Assembly (NCBI RefSeq): GCF_010550675.1
Contig: NZ_JAAGOA010000021.1
Coordinates: 98,796 to 132,754 of the forward strand
Direction of reading: 5' to 3'
Length of the DNA: 33,959 nucleotides
Source of the DNA: Phytoactinopolyspora halotolerans
GTDB taxonomy: Bacteria > Actinomycetota > Actinomycetes > Jiangellales > Jiangellaceae
The stretch's first letter is position 1, and every line of letters begins with the position of its first letter. Positions 23,124 to 29,995 of this stretch are shown one piece after another. Made by a program: the position numbers and the translations under genes. The notes beneath the pieces are model-generated. The model was not told the origin of the DNA and ran no database searches. It was given only the letters and a program-made list of their open reading frames with translations.

Positions 23124-23136
23124 TACACTGCGGGCG
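23124..23136 (+). promoter_or_regulatory. -10 box of a leaderless promoter (MOSC gene)
   Basis: TACACT (23124-23129) lies seven bases before the GTG start at 23137. This spacing puts the transcription start at or next to the start codon. No ribosome site is present, and no clear -35 box is seen. Confidence 0.6.
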
Positions 23137-23892
23137 GTGCATATCGCGAGGCTTGGGCTGACGCCGGTGAAAGGGATGGCACACACCCCGCTGGAGCGTC
23201 TGGACGTGAACGCCGACGGGCCGCCGTACGACCGGGTGTTCTGCCTGGTCGAGGCGGACACCGGGCGGGTGCTCCGTACGGTGGAGAACGACCTGCTCAT
23301 GGCCTGCCATGCGGCATGGGAACCGCCGGTGCTCACCATCCGCACGCCGGTGGGCGAGGCCACCGGGGAGGTGGTCGACGGGGCCGCGATGACCGGCTTC
23401 TACTGGGAGCGCGAGATCAAGCTGGTCACCGCCGACGGGCCGTGGTCGCCGCTGCTGAGCGAGTACGTCCGGCGTCCCGTCGTGCTGTGTCGCGTCCCGG
23501 ACCCCGGCGCGGTGGTATGGGCGGGATCCGTTTCGGTCGTGTCCACGTCGTCGCTGGTGGAACTGGCTCGCCGGCTCGGCCGGCCACACGACGACGGCGC
23601 CCGCTTCCGCCCGACCGTCGTGGTCGACACCGGCGACGCACCGCCGTTCATCGAGGACACCTGGGTGGGTTCGCGGCTGCGGCTCGGCTCGGCCGTGGTC
23701 ACCGTCGACGAGCGGCTGCCGCGGTGCGCCGTCGTGAACGCGCTGCCGGCGGCGGGCGGCCGGGACGCCGCGGTGCTCAAGGCGCTGGCCGGTGATCGGC
23801 TCGAAGGCACGGACATCTTCTTCGGCGTCAGCGGCGATGTGGACCGGCCCGGCCGGCTCGTCACCGGTGACCCGGTCCGCCTACTCCCGTGA
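23137..23892 (+). CDS. MOSC-domain protein (YcbX-like N-terminal barrel)
   Basis: A 251-aa protein with an N-terminal MOSC beta-barrel (ARLGLTPVKGMAHTPLERLDVNADGPPYDRVFCLVE) and a MOSC core. The core includes RFRPTVVVDT, the DTWVGSRLRLGSAVVTV block, and RLPRCAVVNA, whose cysteine is the likely molybdenum-cofactor-sulfur site. The C-terminal part reads FFGVSGDVDRPGRLVTGDPV. Such proteins carry sulfur for molybdenum cofactor chemistry or reduce N-hydroxylated compounds. The GTG start at 23137 is set by the -10 box seven bases upstream, which indicates a leaderless mRNA. The stop codon lies at the edge of a palindromic repeat. Confidence 0.85.
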   Translation: MHIARLGLTPVKGMAHTPLERLDVNADGPPYDRVFCLVEADTGRVLRTVENDLLMACHAAWEPPVLTIRTPVGEATGEVVDGAAMTGFYWEREIKLVTADGPWSPLLSEYVRRPVVLCRVPDPGAVVWAGSVSVVSTSSLVELARRLGRPHDDGARFRPTVVVDTGDAPPFIEDTWVGSRLRLGSAVVTVDERLPRCAVVNALPAAGGRDAAVLKALAGDRLEGTDIFFGVSGDVDRPGRLVTGDPVRLLP

Positions 23893-23945
23893 TCGTCAAC
23901 AGGTAGAACGGTCATAGCACGGCACGGCCCACGGTTGACGATCAC
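23889..23945. repeat. Palindromic repeat, diverged copy 3
   Basis: GTGATCGTCAAC (23889-23900) and its complement (23934-23945) form a 12-bp stem. The 33-base centre contains CGGTCATAGCACGG, close to CGTTCATATAGCACGG in copy 2, and the arms keep the GATC-based plan. The TGA stop of the MOSC gene lies inside the left arm. It may terminate that transcript. The relation to copies 1 and 2 is suggestive, not proven. Confidence 0.6.
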
Positions 23946-23960
23946 CGCGTGTGCCGGGGC

Positions 23961-23972
23961 TACGCTGCTGGT
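23961..23972 (+). promoter_or_regulatory. -10 box of a leaderless promoter (membrane protein gene)
   Basis: TACGCT (23961-23966) lies six bases before the GTG start at 23973, a leaderless arrangement. TTGACG (23935-23940), inside the right arm of repeat copy 3, could act as a -35 but the 20-base spacing is long. Confidence 0.55.
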
Positions 23973-25292
23973 GTGCTCGGACTGACCCTTGTCGCCTTCA
24001 CCATCGCGTGGTGGCTGGGGCTGTACCTGCTGGGCCGTGATCCGTGGCGGGCCACCATGCGCAGGGCCGGCCTCGGGTTGCTCGCCTACGCGCTGGCGCT
24101 GGCGTTCGCGCCGTTCGACGGCGCGCTGCCCGAGCACGCACACGAGGTGCTGGCCGGGCTGCCGGCGCTGATCTGGAGCGGGGTGCTGATCGCCCTGCTG
24201 CCGGCGGACCATCGGTGGCGAGCACGCGCGGATCGGCTCTGGTCCGCCGGGGCCGTCCCGGCGGGTGTGACAAGCCTGGTGCTGGCGACCGCCGCCGGCG
24301 GACCATGGCGCGTGGTGGCGGCCGCCGTGGTGCTCGCGCCGCTGCTCGTCTCCGTGGCCGCTCTGATCCGGGCGCGTCGCGGGCACGGGATCCGTGATGG
24401 CCTGGTGATCCTGGCCAGCCTGCTGTTCGGCCTGGGAGTGGCGGCCCTGCTCATGCCGATGGGCTGGCTGCCGGACGTCTTGGTCATCGGCGCGATCGGC
24501 GTCGACCTGCTCGTGCTCGGAGCGGTCGTCGCGGCGTCGAACGCCGTCGAGTCCGGAGAGGCGCTCGCCACGGATCTGCGCCGGTCAGCCATGGGCGCCG
24601 GTCTGGTCGCGCTGGTGCTCGGCGGCCAGTTCGGCCTGGTGGCGGTGGGCACCGCGGATCCGGACGGGTTGCTGCCGCTGGCGTTCGGGGTGGTCGGCAC
24701 CGCGGTGGCCGTGGTCACCCTGGCCAGCCCGCTGCAGGCGGTGCTCGACCGGCTGGTGTTCGCCGGTGCAGCCGAGGTGCGTACGCAACGTGCCGAGCTG
24801 CGCGACGCCGCGGACGCCCTGCCCCGGCGGAACGAGCACGAGCGGCTGGCCAAGCTGGACGACGACGGGTTCGCTCGCCTGGTGCGGGAAGCGTTACGGC
24901 ACTACGGCGACCTGGGGAAGTTGCTGGCCAATCCGCTGACCGCCCTCCCCGCCATCGATAAGAGGCTGGTCGAGCGCGGGCGCGAAGATCACTCTCTGGA
25001 CCGGGCGATCGAGTTGAAAGCGATGCTGCTGGAGTGCATCGAGCGGCTCAAGCCGCCGGATCAGGAGTTCGGCACCAGCGAGGAATGGCGGCACTACAAC
25101 GCTCTCTACTTCCCGTACGTGGCGGGCCTGCGGCCGTATCGGCGGCAACCGGACCTGAGCGGCATGGACGAGACGTCCCGGCGGGCCTTCGACTGGTTCC
25201 GCCGGTACGTGCCCGAGCGGACGCTGTACAACTGGCAGAACGCGGCGACCCGGGTGGTCGCGGCAGACCTGCGGACGCGCGACTGGCAGTAG
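23973..25292 (+). CDS. Multipass membrane protein with soluble C-terminal domain, unknown
   Basis: A 439-aa protein I do not recognise. Residues 1-270 hold about eight hydrophobic segments separated by short charged loops. From about residue 275 a soluble, charged, probably helical domain follows (ELRDAADALPRRNEHERLAKLDDDGF). It ends in an aromatic-rich part with RHYNALYFPYVAGLRPYRR, FDWFRRYVPERTLYNWQNAATR and a final DWQ. The start is the GTG at 23973, set by the leaderless -10 box. The C-terminal half looks conserved in style (many Trp, Tyr, Arg), suggesting a defined domain on the cytoplasmic side. A role as a sensor or regulator of a neighbouring gene is possible but not supported. Confidence 0.75.
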   Translation: MLGLTLVAFTIAWWLGLYLLGRDPWRATMRRAGLGLLAYALALAFAPFDGALPEHAHEVLAGLPALIWSGVLIALLPADHRWRARADRLWSAGAVPAGVTSLVLATAAGGPWRVVAAAVVLAPLLVSVAALIRARRGHGIRDGLVILASLLFGLGVAALLMPMGWLPDVLVIGAIGVDLLVLGAVVAASNAVESGEALATDLRRSAMGAGLVALVLGGQFGLVAVGTADPDGLLPLAFGVVGTAVAVVTLASPLQAVLDRLVFAGAAEVRTQRAELRDAADALPRRNEHERLAKLDDDGFARLVREALRHYGDLGKLLANPLTALPAIDKRLVERGREDHSLDRAIELKAMLLECIERLKPPDQEFGTSEEWRHYNALYFPYVAGLRPYRRQPDLSGMDETSRRAFDWFRRYVPERTLYNWQNAATRVVAADLRTRDWQ

Positions 25293-25354
25293 CCGGCGGA
25301 TGTCCGACCGGGCAACTGGCAGTAGTTGGCAGTGCCATGTCTGCAGATGGCAGT
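25282..25354. promoter_or_regulatory. TGGCAGT repeat cluster before a small membrane protein gene
   Basis: ACTGGCAGTAG occurs at 25282-25292 and 25315-25325. TGGCAGT also occurs at 25327-25333 and 25348-25354. Overlapping inverted repeats are visible: CAACT/AGTTG (25313-25317/25324-25328) and TGGCA/TGCCA around 25327-25337. The cluster begins in the last codons of the upstream gene and ends about 75 bases before the next start. It looks like a multi-site operator; no regulator gene is adjacent. Confidence 0.45.
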
Positions 25355-25430
25355 GGGTGCGCGGCCATGGTGGCGGTGGCCTCGACACCGAGGCGCCCAG
25401 CACCGAGACACCGAGAGGGAGATGGTCACC

Positions 25431-25859
25431 ATGGCCATGGACACGATCAATCGAGCGGGAAACGTCGTCCGCGTCCGAGAGAACCCGCTGCTGCGTTGGG
25501 CCCTGGAGATCGACGGCGCCGTATCGGCGCTGAACGGTCTGGCCTATGTGGTCGCCGCGGGCGCGCTGAGTGACCTGCTGGGCCTGCCCACGGCCCTGCT
25601 GGTACCGGCCGGCGCGTTCCTGGTCGTCTACGGACTGGTTCTGGTCGCGATGTCGATGCGTTCGACGGTCGGCCGCGCCGTGGTACGGACCGTCATCGTG
25701 CTCAACGCGTTGTGGGTGGCGGACAGCATCGTGGTCGCCGCATCGGGATGGTTCGACGCGTCCACCGCGGGGATCGTCTGGATCCTGCTGCAGGCCGCCG
25801 TCGTCGCCGGGTTCGCGGTCGCCCAAGCGGGAGGACTCCGCCGCGCGATCGCGGCGTGA
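25431..25859 (+). CDS. Small membrane protein, unknown function
   Basis: A 142-aa protein with four hydrophobic segments, roughly residues 26-47 (DGAVSALNGLAYVVAAGAL), 52-74, 82-105 and 112-132. Lengths and spacing fit a four-helix membrane protein of the small actinobacterial integral-membrane type. I do not recognise a named family. The ATG at 25431 is chosen because GAGGGAG ends nine bases upstream; ATGs at 25422 and 25437 are also in frame. It follows a cluster of TGGCAGT repeats that may regulate it, and a long inverted repeat follows it. Confidence 0.75.
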   Translation: MAMDTINRAGNVVRVRENPLLRWALEIDGAVSALNGLAYVVAAGALSDLLGLPTALLVPAGAFLVVYGLVLVAMSMRSTVGRAVVRTVIVLNALWVADSIVVAASGWFDASTAGIVWILLQAAVVAGFAVAQAGGLRRAIAA

Positions 25860-25874
25860 GCGGACGACGTAGAC

Positions 25875-25942
25875 GCGTCATGGGCTCAGGTTACGCATCC
25901 GGCCCGCCAGGTGCGGCCACGCGTGACGTGAGCCCATGACGC
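25875..25942. terminator. Long imperfect inverted repeat between convergent genes
   Basis: GCGTCATGGGCTCA (25875-25888) is perfectly complementary to 25929-25942, and the next eight bases on each side (25889-25896 and 25921-25928) pair with two mismatches. This gives a stem of about 22 bp around a 24-base loop. Its position after the small membrane protein and after the convergent 66-aa gene fits a bidirectional terminator; a repeat element is the alternative. Confidence 0.6.
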
Positions 25943-26006
25943 CCGCCTGAGGGCGGACGAGCGTTACCTGAGACCGCGAGAACGAAGCCGTGCGACCGTG
26001 TCGGCG

Positions 26007-26207
26007 TCAGTGCGTCGGCAGCGGTGCGTCCAGATCGGCGTCGTGGTGGTGCGTCCAGCGGACCCGGTGCTCGCCGAAGCCGGCCGCGTGCACACCGTGG
26101 TGGCCGAGCGGCCGGCGGCAGCGGTAGTGCAGCGAGTAGAGGTCCCGGCAGGAATCCCGGAAACTCGTGTAGGCGAACTCGAGGTCAAGGCGGCGGTCGT
26201 CGCTCAT
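26007..26207 (-). CDS. 66-aa His/Cys-containing protein, unknown
   Basis: A short gene with a good ribosome site: GGGAGGT lies a few bases before the ATG at 26207 (MSDDRRLDLEFAYTSF). The protein has nine histidines and two cysteines in its last 50 residues (for example GHHGVH and THHH), preceded by an acidic N-terminus and an aromatic stretch. I do not recognise the family. It lies downstream of, and in the same orientation as, the copper operon, but has its own promoter-like region between, so a link to metal handling is only a possibility. Coding is supported by the ribosome site, the upstream promoter-like sequence and the terminator-like repeat after it. Confidence 0.6.
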   Translation of the reverse strand: MSDDRRLDLEFAYTSFRDSCRDLYSLHYRCRRPLGHHGVHAAGFGEHRVRWTHHHDADLDAPLPTH

Positions 26208-26257
26208 GATGGACCTCCCGGTGGAGGCGCGCGACTCCGTTGTCCCGCAGGCGGACA

Positions 26258-26293
26258 CTTACCAGCTGCACATTATCCGCTCAACTGGGTAAG
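26258..26293 (-). promoter_or_regulatory. Promoter and inverted repeat before the 66-aa gene
   Basis: On the minus strand GATAAT (26277-26272) is a good -10 box about 65 bases upstream of the start. It is flanked by the inverted repeat CTTACCAG (26258-26265) and CTGGGTAAG (26285-26293), with one extra G. The repeat around the -10 suggests control by a repressor. Confidence 0.45.
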
Positions 26294-26350
26294 ATCGCCA
26301 CCCCTGGTCGTCCGATTTGTTACGGTTTCGGGGCTGCGCGGCGACCACCT

Positions 26351-28696
26351 TCAGCGGGCGAACCGGCGCAGCCGCAGGCTGTTGCTCACCACGAAGGCCG
26401 AGCTGAACGCCATCGCCGCACCCGCGATCATCGGGTTCAGCAGCCCGGCGGCGGCTACCGGCAGCGCGGCCACGTTGTACGCGAACGCCCAGAACAGATT
26501 GCCCTTGATGGTGCGGAGGGTACGGCGAGAGAGCCGGATCGCCTCGGCGGCCGCCCGGAGGTCACCCCGGACCAGGGTCAGATCGCCGGCCTCGATCGCC
26601 ACGTCCGTCCCGGTTCCCATGGACAGTCCCAGATCGGCGCGGGCCAGGGCGGCGGCGTCGTTCACCCCGTCCCCGACCATGGCGACCACCTTGCCCTCGG
26701 ACTGCAGACCGGCGACGACGTCGAGCTTGTCGCGGGGCAGGACCTCGGCGATCACCTGATCCGGCCCGATGCCGACGGACGAAGCGACGGTCCCGGCGAC
26801 GGTGGCGTTGTCGCCGGTCACCAGCATCGGTGTGAGGCCGAGTTCGCGCAGTTCGGTGACGGCCTGGGCCGATGTGGGCTTCACCGTGTCCGCCACCAGG
26901 AGCAGCCCACGCACGCGGCCGTCCCAGGCCACGGCGACCACCGTCTGTCCGGCGGCCTCGGCGCCGGCGCGCGCGCCGGCCAGCGACGACGGCAGATCCT
27001 GGAGGCCCCGTGCCGCGTCGTCGTCGGATCCGGTCTCCCACGACGTCTGCCGCAGCAGCGCCGGACGCCCGACGACGACGGACCGGCCGTCCACCACGCC
27101 ACGTACGCCGAGGCCCTCGACGTTGACGAACTCCGAGGGGGCGGGGAGGGTATCGCCGGCCGGCTCGTCCCGGGCGGCTCCGGCGATGGCACGGGCGATC
27201 GGATGCTCCGACGCATCCTCCAATGCGCCGGCCAGGCGCAGCACCTCCTCCCGCCGTTCGCCTTCGGCGGGGACCACGTCTACCAGCGTCATCCGTCCGG
27301 TGGTGACGGTGCCCGTCTTGTCCAGCAGGATCGTGTCGATACGGCGCGTCGACTCGAGCACCTCCGGGCCCTTGATGAGGATGCCCAGCTGTGCGCCTCG
27401 CCCGGTGCCCACCATCAACGCCATCGGGGTGGCCAGGCCGAGTGCGCACGGGCACGCGATGATCAGGACGGCGACGGCGGCGGTGAACGCAGCGCCCACG
27501 CCGTCACCGTTGCCGAGCCAGAACCCGAGCGTCGCCGCGGCCAGAGCGATGACGATCGGGACGAACACCCCGGAGATGCGGTCGGCCAGCCGCTGGACCT
27601 CGGCTTTGCCGGACTGTGCCTCGTCGACGAGCCGGGCCATCTGCGCGAGCTGAGTGTCCGAACCGACGCGCGTGGCCCGCACCACCAGCCGGCCGCCCGC
27701 GTTGACGGTGGCGCCGACGACGCCGTCGCCGACGGTGACCTCGACCGGAACGGACTCGCCGGTGAGCATCGAGACGTCGACCGCGGACCTGCCCTCCTCG
27801 ACGACGCCGTCGGTGGCGATCTTCTCACCGGGGCGGACGACGAACCGGTCGCCGACGACGAGCTGCTCGACGGGGATCCGGACCTCCTGGCCGTCCCGGA
27901 GGACGGCGACGTCCTGGGCGCCGAGTTCCAGCAGGGCTCGCAGCGCCGCGCCGGCCCGTCGCTTGGAACGCGCCTCGAAGTACCGGCCGGCCAGGATGAA
28001 CGTGGTGACGCCGGCGGCGACCTCCAGGTAGATGTTCGACGCGCCGTCGCCGCGGCTGACGGTGAGCTCGAACGGATGGGACATCCCTGGTTCTCCGGCA
28101 CCGCCCAGGAACAACGCATACAACGACCACAGCATGGCCGCGAGCGTGCCCATGGAGATCAGGGTGTCCATGGTGGCGGCGGCGTGGCGCAGGTTGATCC
28201 ACGCGGCCCGGTGGAAGGGGTATCCGCCCCAGACCACCACCGGAGCGGCCAACACGAGCGATAACCACTGCCAGTCGTCGAACTGCAACGCCGGGATCAT
28301 CGCCATCGCGATCACCGGCAGCGACAGCGCGGCACTGATCACCAGCCGGGTCCGTGCCGAACGTGTGACCTCGTCGTCGGTCCGGGCGGCGGACGGTGCC
28401 AGACCGCCGCCCGGGGGCGAGCCGTCGCCGGCCGTGGAGCCGTCTCCAGCTGCCGGCGCCGGTGGTGGAGGAGGTGTGGCGGTGTATCCGGTGGCCTCGA
28501 CCGTCGCGATCAGGTCGTCGACGTGGATGTGATCGCCGAAGCTGACCTGAGCCTTCTCGGTCGCGTAGTTGACCGTGGCGGTGACCCCGTCCATCCGGTT
28601 GAGTTTCTTCTCCACCCGGGCGGCGCACGAGGCGCAGGTCATGCCGCCGATCGACAGCTCGATCCGGCCGGCGTCGGTTCGAGTCTCGGTACTCAA
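26351..28696 (-). CDS. copA: Copper-exporting P1B-type ATPase
   Basis: A 781-aa P1B-1 copper ATPase. One N-terminal heavy-metal domain has the copper-binding MTCASC (Cys21, Cys24). A Pro/Gly/Ser linker precedes eight membrane helices with the transport motif CPC ([13 protein letters not shown], around residue 415). The phosphorylation motif DKTGT is near 458, the SEHPIA nucleotide-binding motif follows, and [16 protein letters not shown] is near 670. The C-terminal helix has NLFWAFAYN and the copper-site residues of the Cu+ class (MxxSS-like [14 protein letters not shown]). It exports Cu+ from the cytoplasm. The start appears to be a TTG at 28696, with no ATG available before the metal domain. 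It is the third gene of the csoR-copZ-copA unit. Confidence 0.95.
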   Translation of the reverse strand: MSTETRTDAGRIELSIGGMTCASCAARVEKKLNRMDGVTATVNYATEKAQVSFGDHIHVDDLIATVEATGYTATPPPPPAPAAGDGSTAGDGSPPGGGLAPSAARTDDEVTRSARTRLVISAALSLPVIAMAMIPALQFDDWQWLSLVLAAPVVVWGGYPFHRAAWINLRHAAATMDTLISMGTLAAMLWSLYALFLGGAGEPGMSHPFELTVSRGDGASNIYLEVAAGVTTFILAGRYFEARSKRRAGAALRALLELGAQDVAVLRDGQEVRIPVEQLVVGDRFVVRPGEKIATDGVVEEGRSAVDVSMLTGESVPVEVTVGDGVVGATVNAGGRLVVRATRVGSDTQLAQMARLVDEAQSGKAEVQRLADRISGVFVPIVIALAAATLGFWLGNGDGVGAAFTAAVAVLIIACPCALGLATPMALMVGTGRGAQLGILIKGPEVLESTRRIDTILLDKTGTVTTGRMTLVDVVPAEGERREEVLRLAGALEDASEHPIARAIAGAARDEPAGDTLPAPSEFVNVEGLGVRGVVDGRSVVVGRPALLRQTSWETGSDDDAARGLQDLPSSLAGARAGAEAAGQTVVAVAWDGRVRGLLLVADTVKPTSAQAVTELRELGLTPMLVTGDNATVAGTVASSVGIGPDQVIAEVLPRDKLDVVAGLQSEGKVVAMVGDGVNDAAALARADLGLSMGTGTDVAIEAGDLTLVRGDLRAAAEAIRLSRRTLRTIKGNLFWAFAYNVAALPVAAAGLLNPMIAGAAMAFSSAFVVSNSLRLRRFAR

Positions 28697-28720
28697 CGTC
28701 GTTTCACCGGCGGTCGACGC

Positions 28721-28942
28721 TCATGTCGTGGTGGTTGCGGCGAGCTCGTACCCGGCCTCGTCCACGGCGGCGCGCACATCCTCCGTGTCCAGCGGCGCGG
28801 CGCTGGTGACGACGACGTCGCCGGAGGCGAGATCGACCTGCACGTCGGAGACGCCACCGATCTTCGAGACCTCGGAGGTGACCGCGGAAACGCAGTGGCC
28901 GCAGGTCATGCCGGTGACCTTGTACGTGGTGGTGTTGCTCAT
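28721..28942 (-). CDS. copZ: Copper chaperone, heavy-metal-associated domain
   Basis: A 73-aa single heavy-metal-associated domain. MTCGHC (Cys14, Cys17) is the copper-binding site in a ferredoxin-like beta-alpha-beta fold (YKVTGMTCGHCVSAV, DVQVDLASGDVVV, EDVRAAVDEAGYEL). It should hand Cu+ to the CopA ATPase encoded next, or to the repressor. The ATG at 28942 has GAGAGGGG upstream. It lies between csoR and copA in one operon. Confidence 0.93.
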   Translation of the reverse strand: MSNTTTYKVTGMTCGHCVSAVTSEVSKIGGVSDVQVDLASGDVVVTSAAPLDTEDVRAAVDEAGYELAATTTT

Positions 28943-28976
28943 ATCGGAACCCCTCTCGGAACGGTGGAGATGCTGA

Positions 28977-29258
28977 TCAGGAACGGACCAGGCGGGCGAT
29001 GGCCTCCTGGGCCTCGCGGACCTTCTGGTCGGACTCCTCACCGCCCGCACGCGCGGCATCAACGACGCAAGTGGCGATGTGGTTGTCGAGCAGCTCCAGC
29101 GAGAACGACTGGAGCGCCCGGGTGGCGGCGGTGACCTGGGTCAGGATGTCGATGCAGTACTTGTCTTCTTCGACCATGCGCTGCAGGCCTCTGATCTGGC
29201 CCTCGATCCGCCGCAGCCGCATGAGGTGTTTCTCTTTGGATTCGCTGTTGCTCGCCAT
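28977..29258 (-). CDS. csoR: CsoR-family copper-sensing repressor
   Basis: A 93-aa all-helical DUF156 repressor. The Cu(I) ligand triad Cys35, His60 and Cys64 (KYCIDIL, NHIATC) is intact, matching the copper-sensing branch. The N-terminal DNA-binding part reads HLMRLRRIEGQIRGLQRMV. Cu(I) binding should release the protein from its operator. The ATG at 29258 has GGAAGGA upstream. It is the first gene of the operon, and a matching operator overlaps the promoter directly upstream, so it should repress itself, copZ and copA. Confidence 0.93.
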   Translation of the reverse strand: MASNSESKEKHLMRLRRIEGQIRGLQRMVEEDKYCIDILTQVTAATRALQSFSLELLDNHIATCVVDAARAGGEESDQKVREAQEAIARLVRS

Positions 29259-29297
29259 GGCATCCTTCCCTGGAAACGTGGCACCGCTATCTCCAAC

Positions 29298-29327
29298 ACT
29301 CTACCCCCCTAGGGTATTTCGTGTCGA
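29298..29327 (-). promoter_or_regulatory. Copper operon promoter with CsoR operator
   Basis: On the minus strand TCGACA (29327-29322) and TAGAGT (29303-29298) form -35 and -10 boxes with an 18-base spacer. The palindrome TACCCCCCTAGGGTA (29302-29316) fills the spacer and touches the -10. This is the TACCC...GGGTA style of CsoR sites, so CsoR would block RNA polymerase here. Confidence 0.8.
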
Positions 29328-29345
29328 GGTCCGGGGTGTCGCCGA

Positions 29346-29399
29346 GCGACGGCGAGTGGCCGGGTGTGGCGCGCGACGGCGAGTGGCCGGGTGTGGCGC
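29346..29399. repeat. Tandem 27-base duplication
   Basis: Two units at 29346-29372 and 29373-29399 begin GCGACGGCGAGTGGCCGG and are identical. They lie between the copper promoter and the Nudix gene. No gene is supported in 29328-29436. Confidence 0.85.
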
Positions 29400-29436
29400 C
29401 GTGCGATAGCGAACGTCCGGCCGGCGACGCCGATCG

Positions 29437-29922
29437 CTACGGCGTCGAGCTGTCCACGTCCACGTCCACGTCCACGTCCGCGTCAAGGTCGAGCGCGACG
29501 AACCTGCGGACGATCCGGTGGTCCAGCTCGTGCGTCAGGACGCCGAGTGCCTGATCCGGGGTAAGCCAGCGGATCGCATCCACCTCGCGATGCGGCTCGA
29601 AACTGCCGCCCATCGCCCGCATCTCCCAGTATCGGACCGTCTTCGGCCGTCCGTCCGGGTGCTGACGCGAACTGCGATCCACGTAACGCACCTCGTCCAG
29701 AAAGCGGCCAAGCTCGGCCGAGACGCCGGTCTCCTCCAGAACCTCGCGGACGGCGGCGTCACCGAACGTCTCACCCGGATCGAGTTTGCCCTTCGGCAGC
29801 GACCAGTCGTCGTACTTCGGCCGATGCACGACGACGATCTCCACCTCGTCGCCGGCGGGGCGCCACACCACCCCGCCGGCGGCCCGGACCGTGTTGTCCG
29901 GATCGTTCTGCTCAGCGCTCAC
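29437..29922 (-). CDS. Nudix hydrolase
   Basis: A 161-aa Nudix hydrolase with the full Nudix box at residues 45-67: G-x5-E...REVLEETGV, starting GKLDPGETF. N-terminal AAGGVVWRP and WSLPKGKL are typical of the MutT/diadenosine polyphosphate-like branch. The substrate is a nucleoside diphosphate linked to another group, not identifiable here. The C-terminus ends in a run of Asp-Val dipeptides (residues about 148-157) encoded by a GTCCAC hexamer repeat; this tail is not part of the fold. The start is a GTG at 29922 with GAGGACGG upstream. No histidine phosphatase domain follows, unlike some mycobacterial MutT1 proteins. Confidence 0.9.
   Translation of the reverse strand: MSAEQNDPDNTVRAAGGVVWRPAGDEVEIVVVHRPKYDDWSLPKGKLDPGETFGDAAVREVLEETGVSAELGRFLDEVRYVDRSSRQHPDGRPKTVRYWEMRAMGGSFEPHREVDAIRWLTPDQALGVLTHELDHRIVRRFVALDLDADVDVDVDVDSSTP
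29452..29487. repeat. GTCCAC hexamer repeat in the Nudix gene
   Basis: Four perfect GTCCAC units (29452-29475), then GTCCGC and GTCAAG. The repeat encodes alternating Asp and Val at the Nudix C-terminus. Gain or loss of units would keep the frame. Confidence 0.9.
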
Positions 29923-29983
29923 TGGACCGTCCTCACCATGCGTCCATCATCACCGACCGGCCGGATGGCACAGCAGCCGGGAT

Positions 29984-29995
29984 TACCCTCGTAGG
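29984..29995 (+). promoter_or_regulatory. -10 box of a leaderless promoter (CPBP gene)
   Basis: TACCCT (29984-29989) lies six bases before the GTG start at 29996, as in the two other leaderless promoters at 23124 and 23961. There is no ribosome site. Confidence 0.6.
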
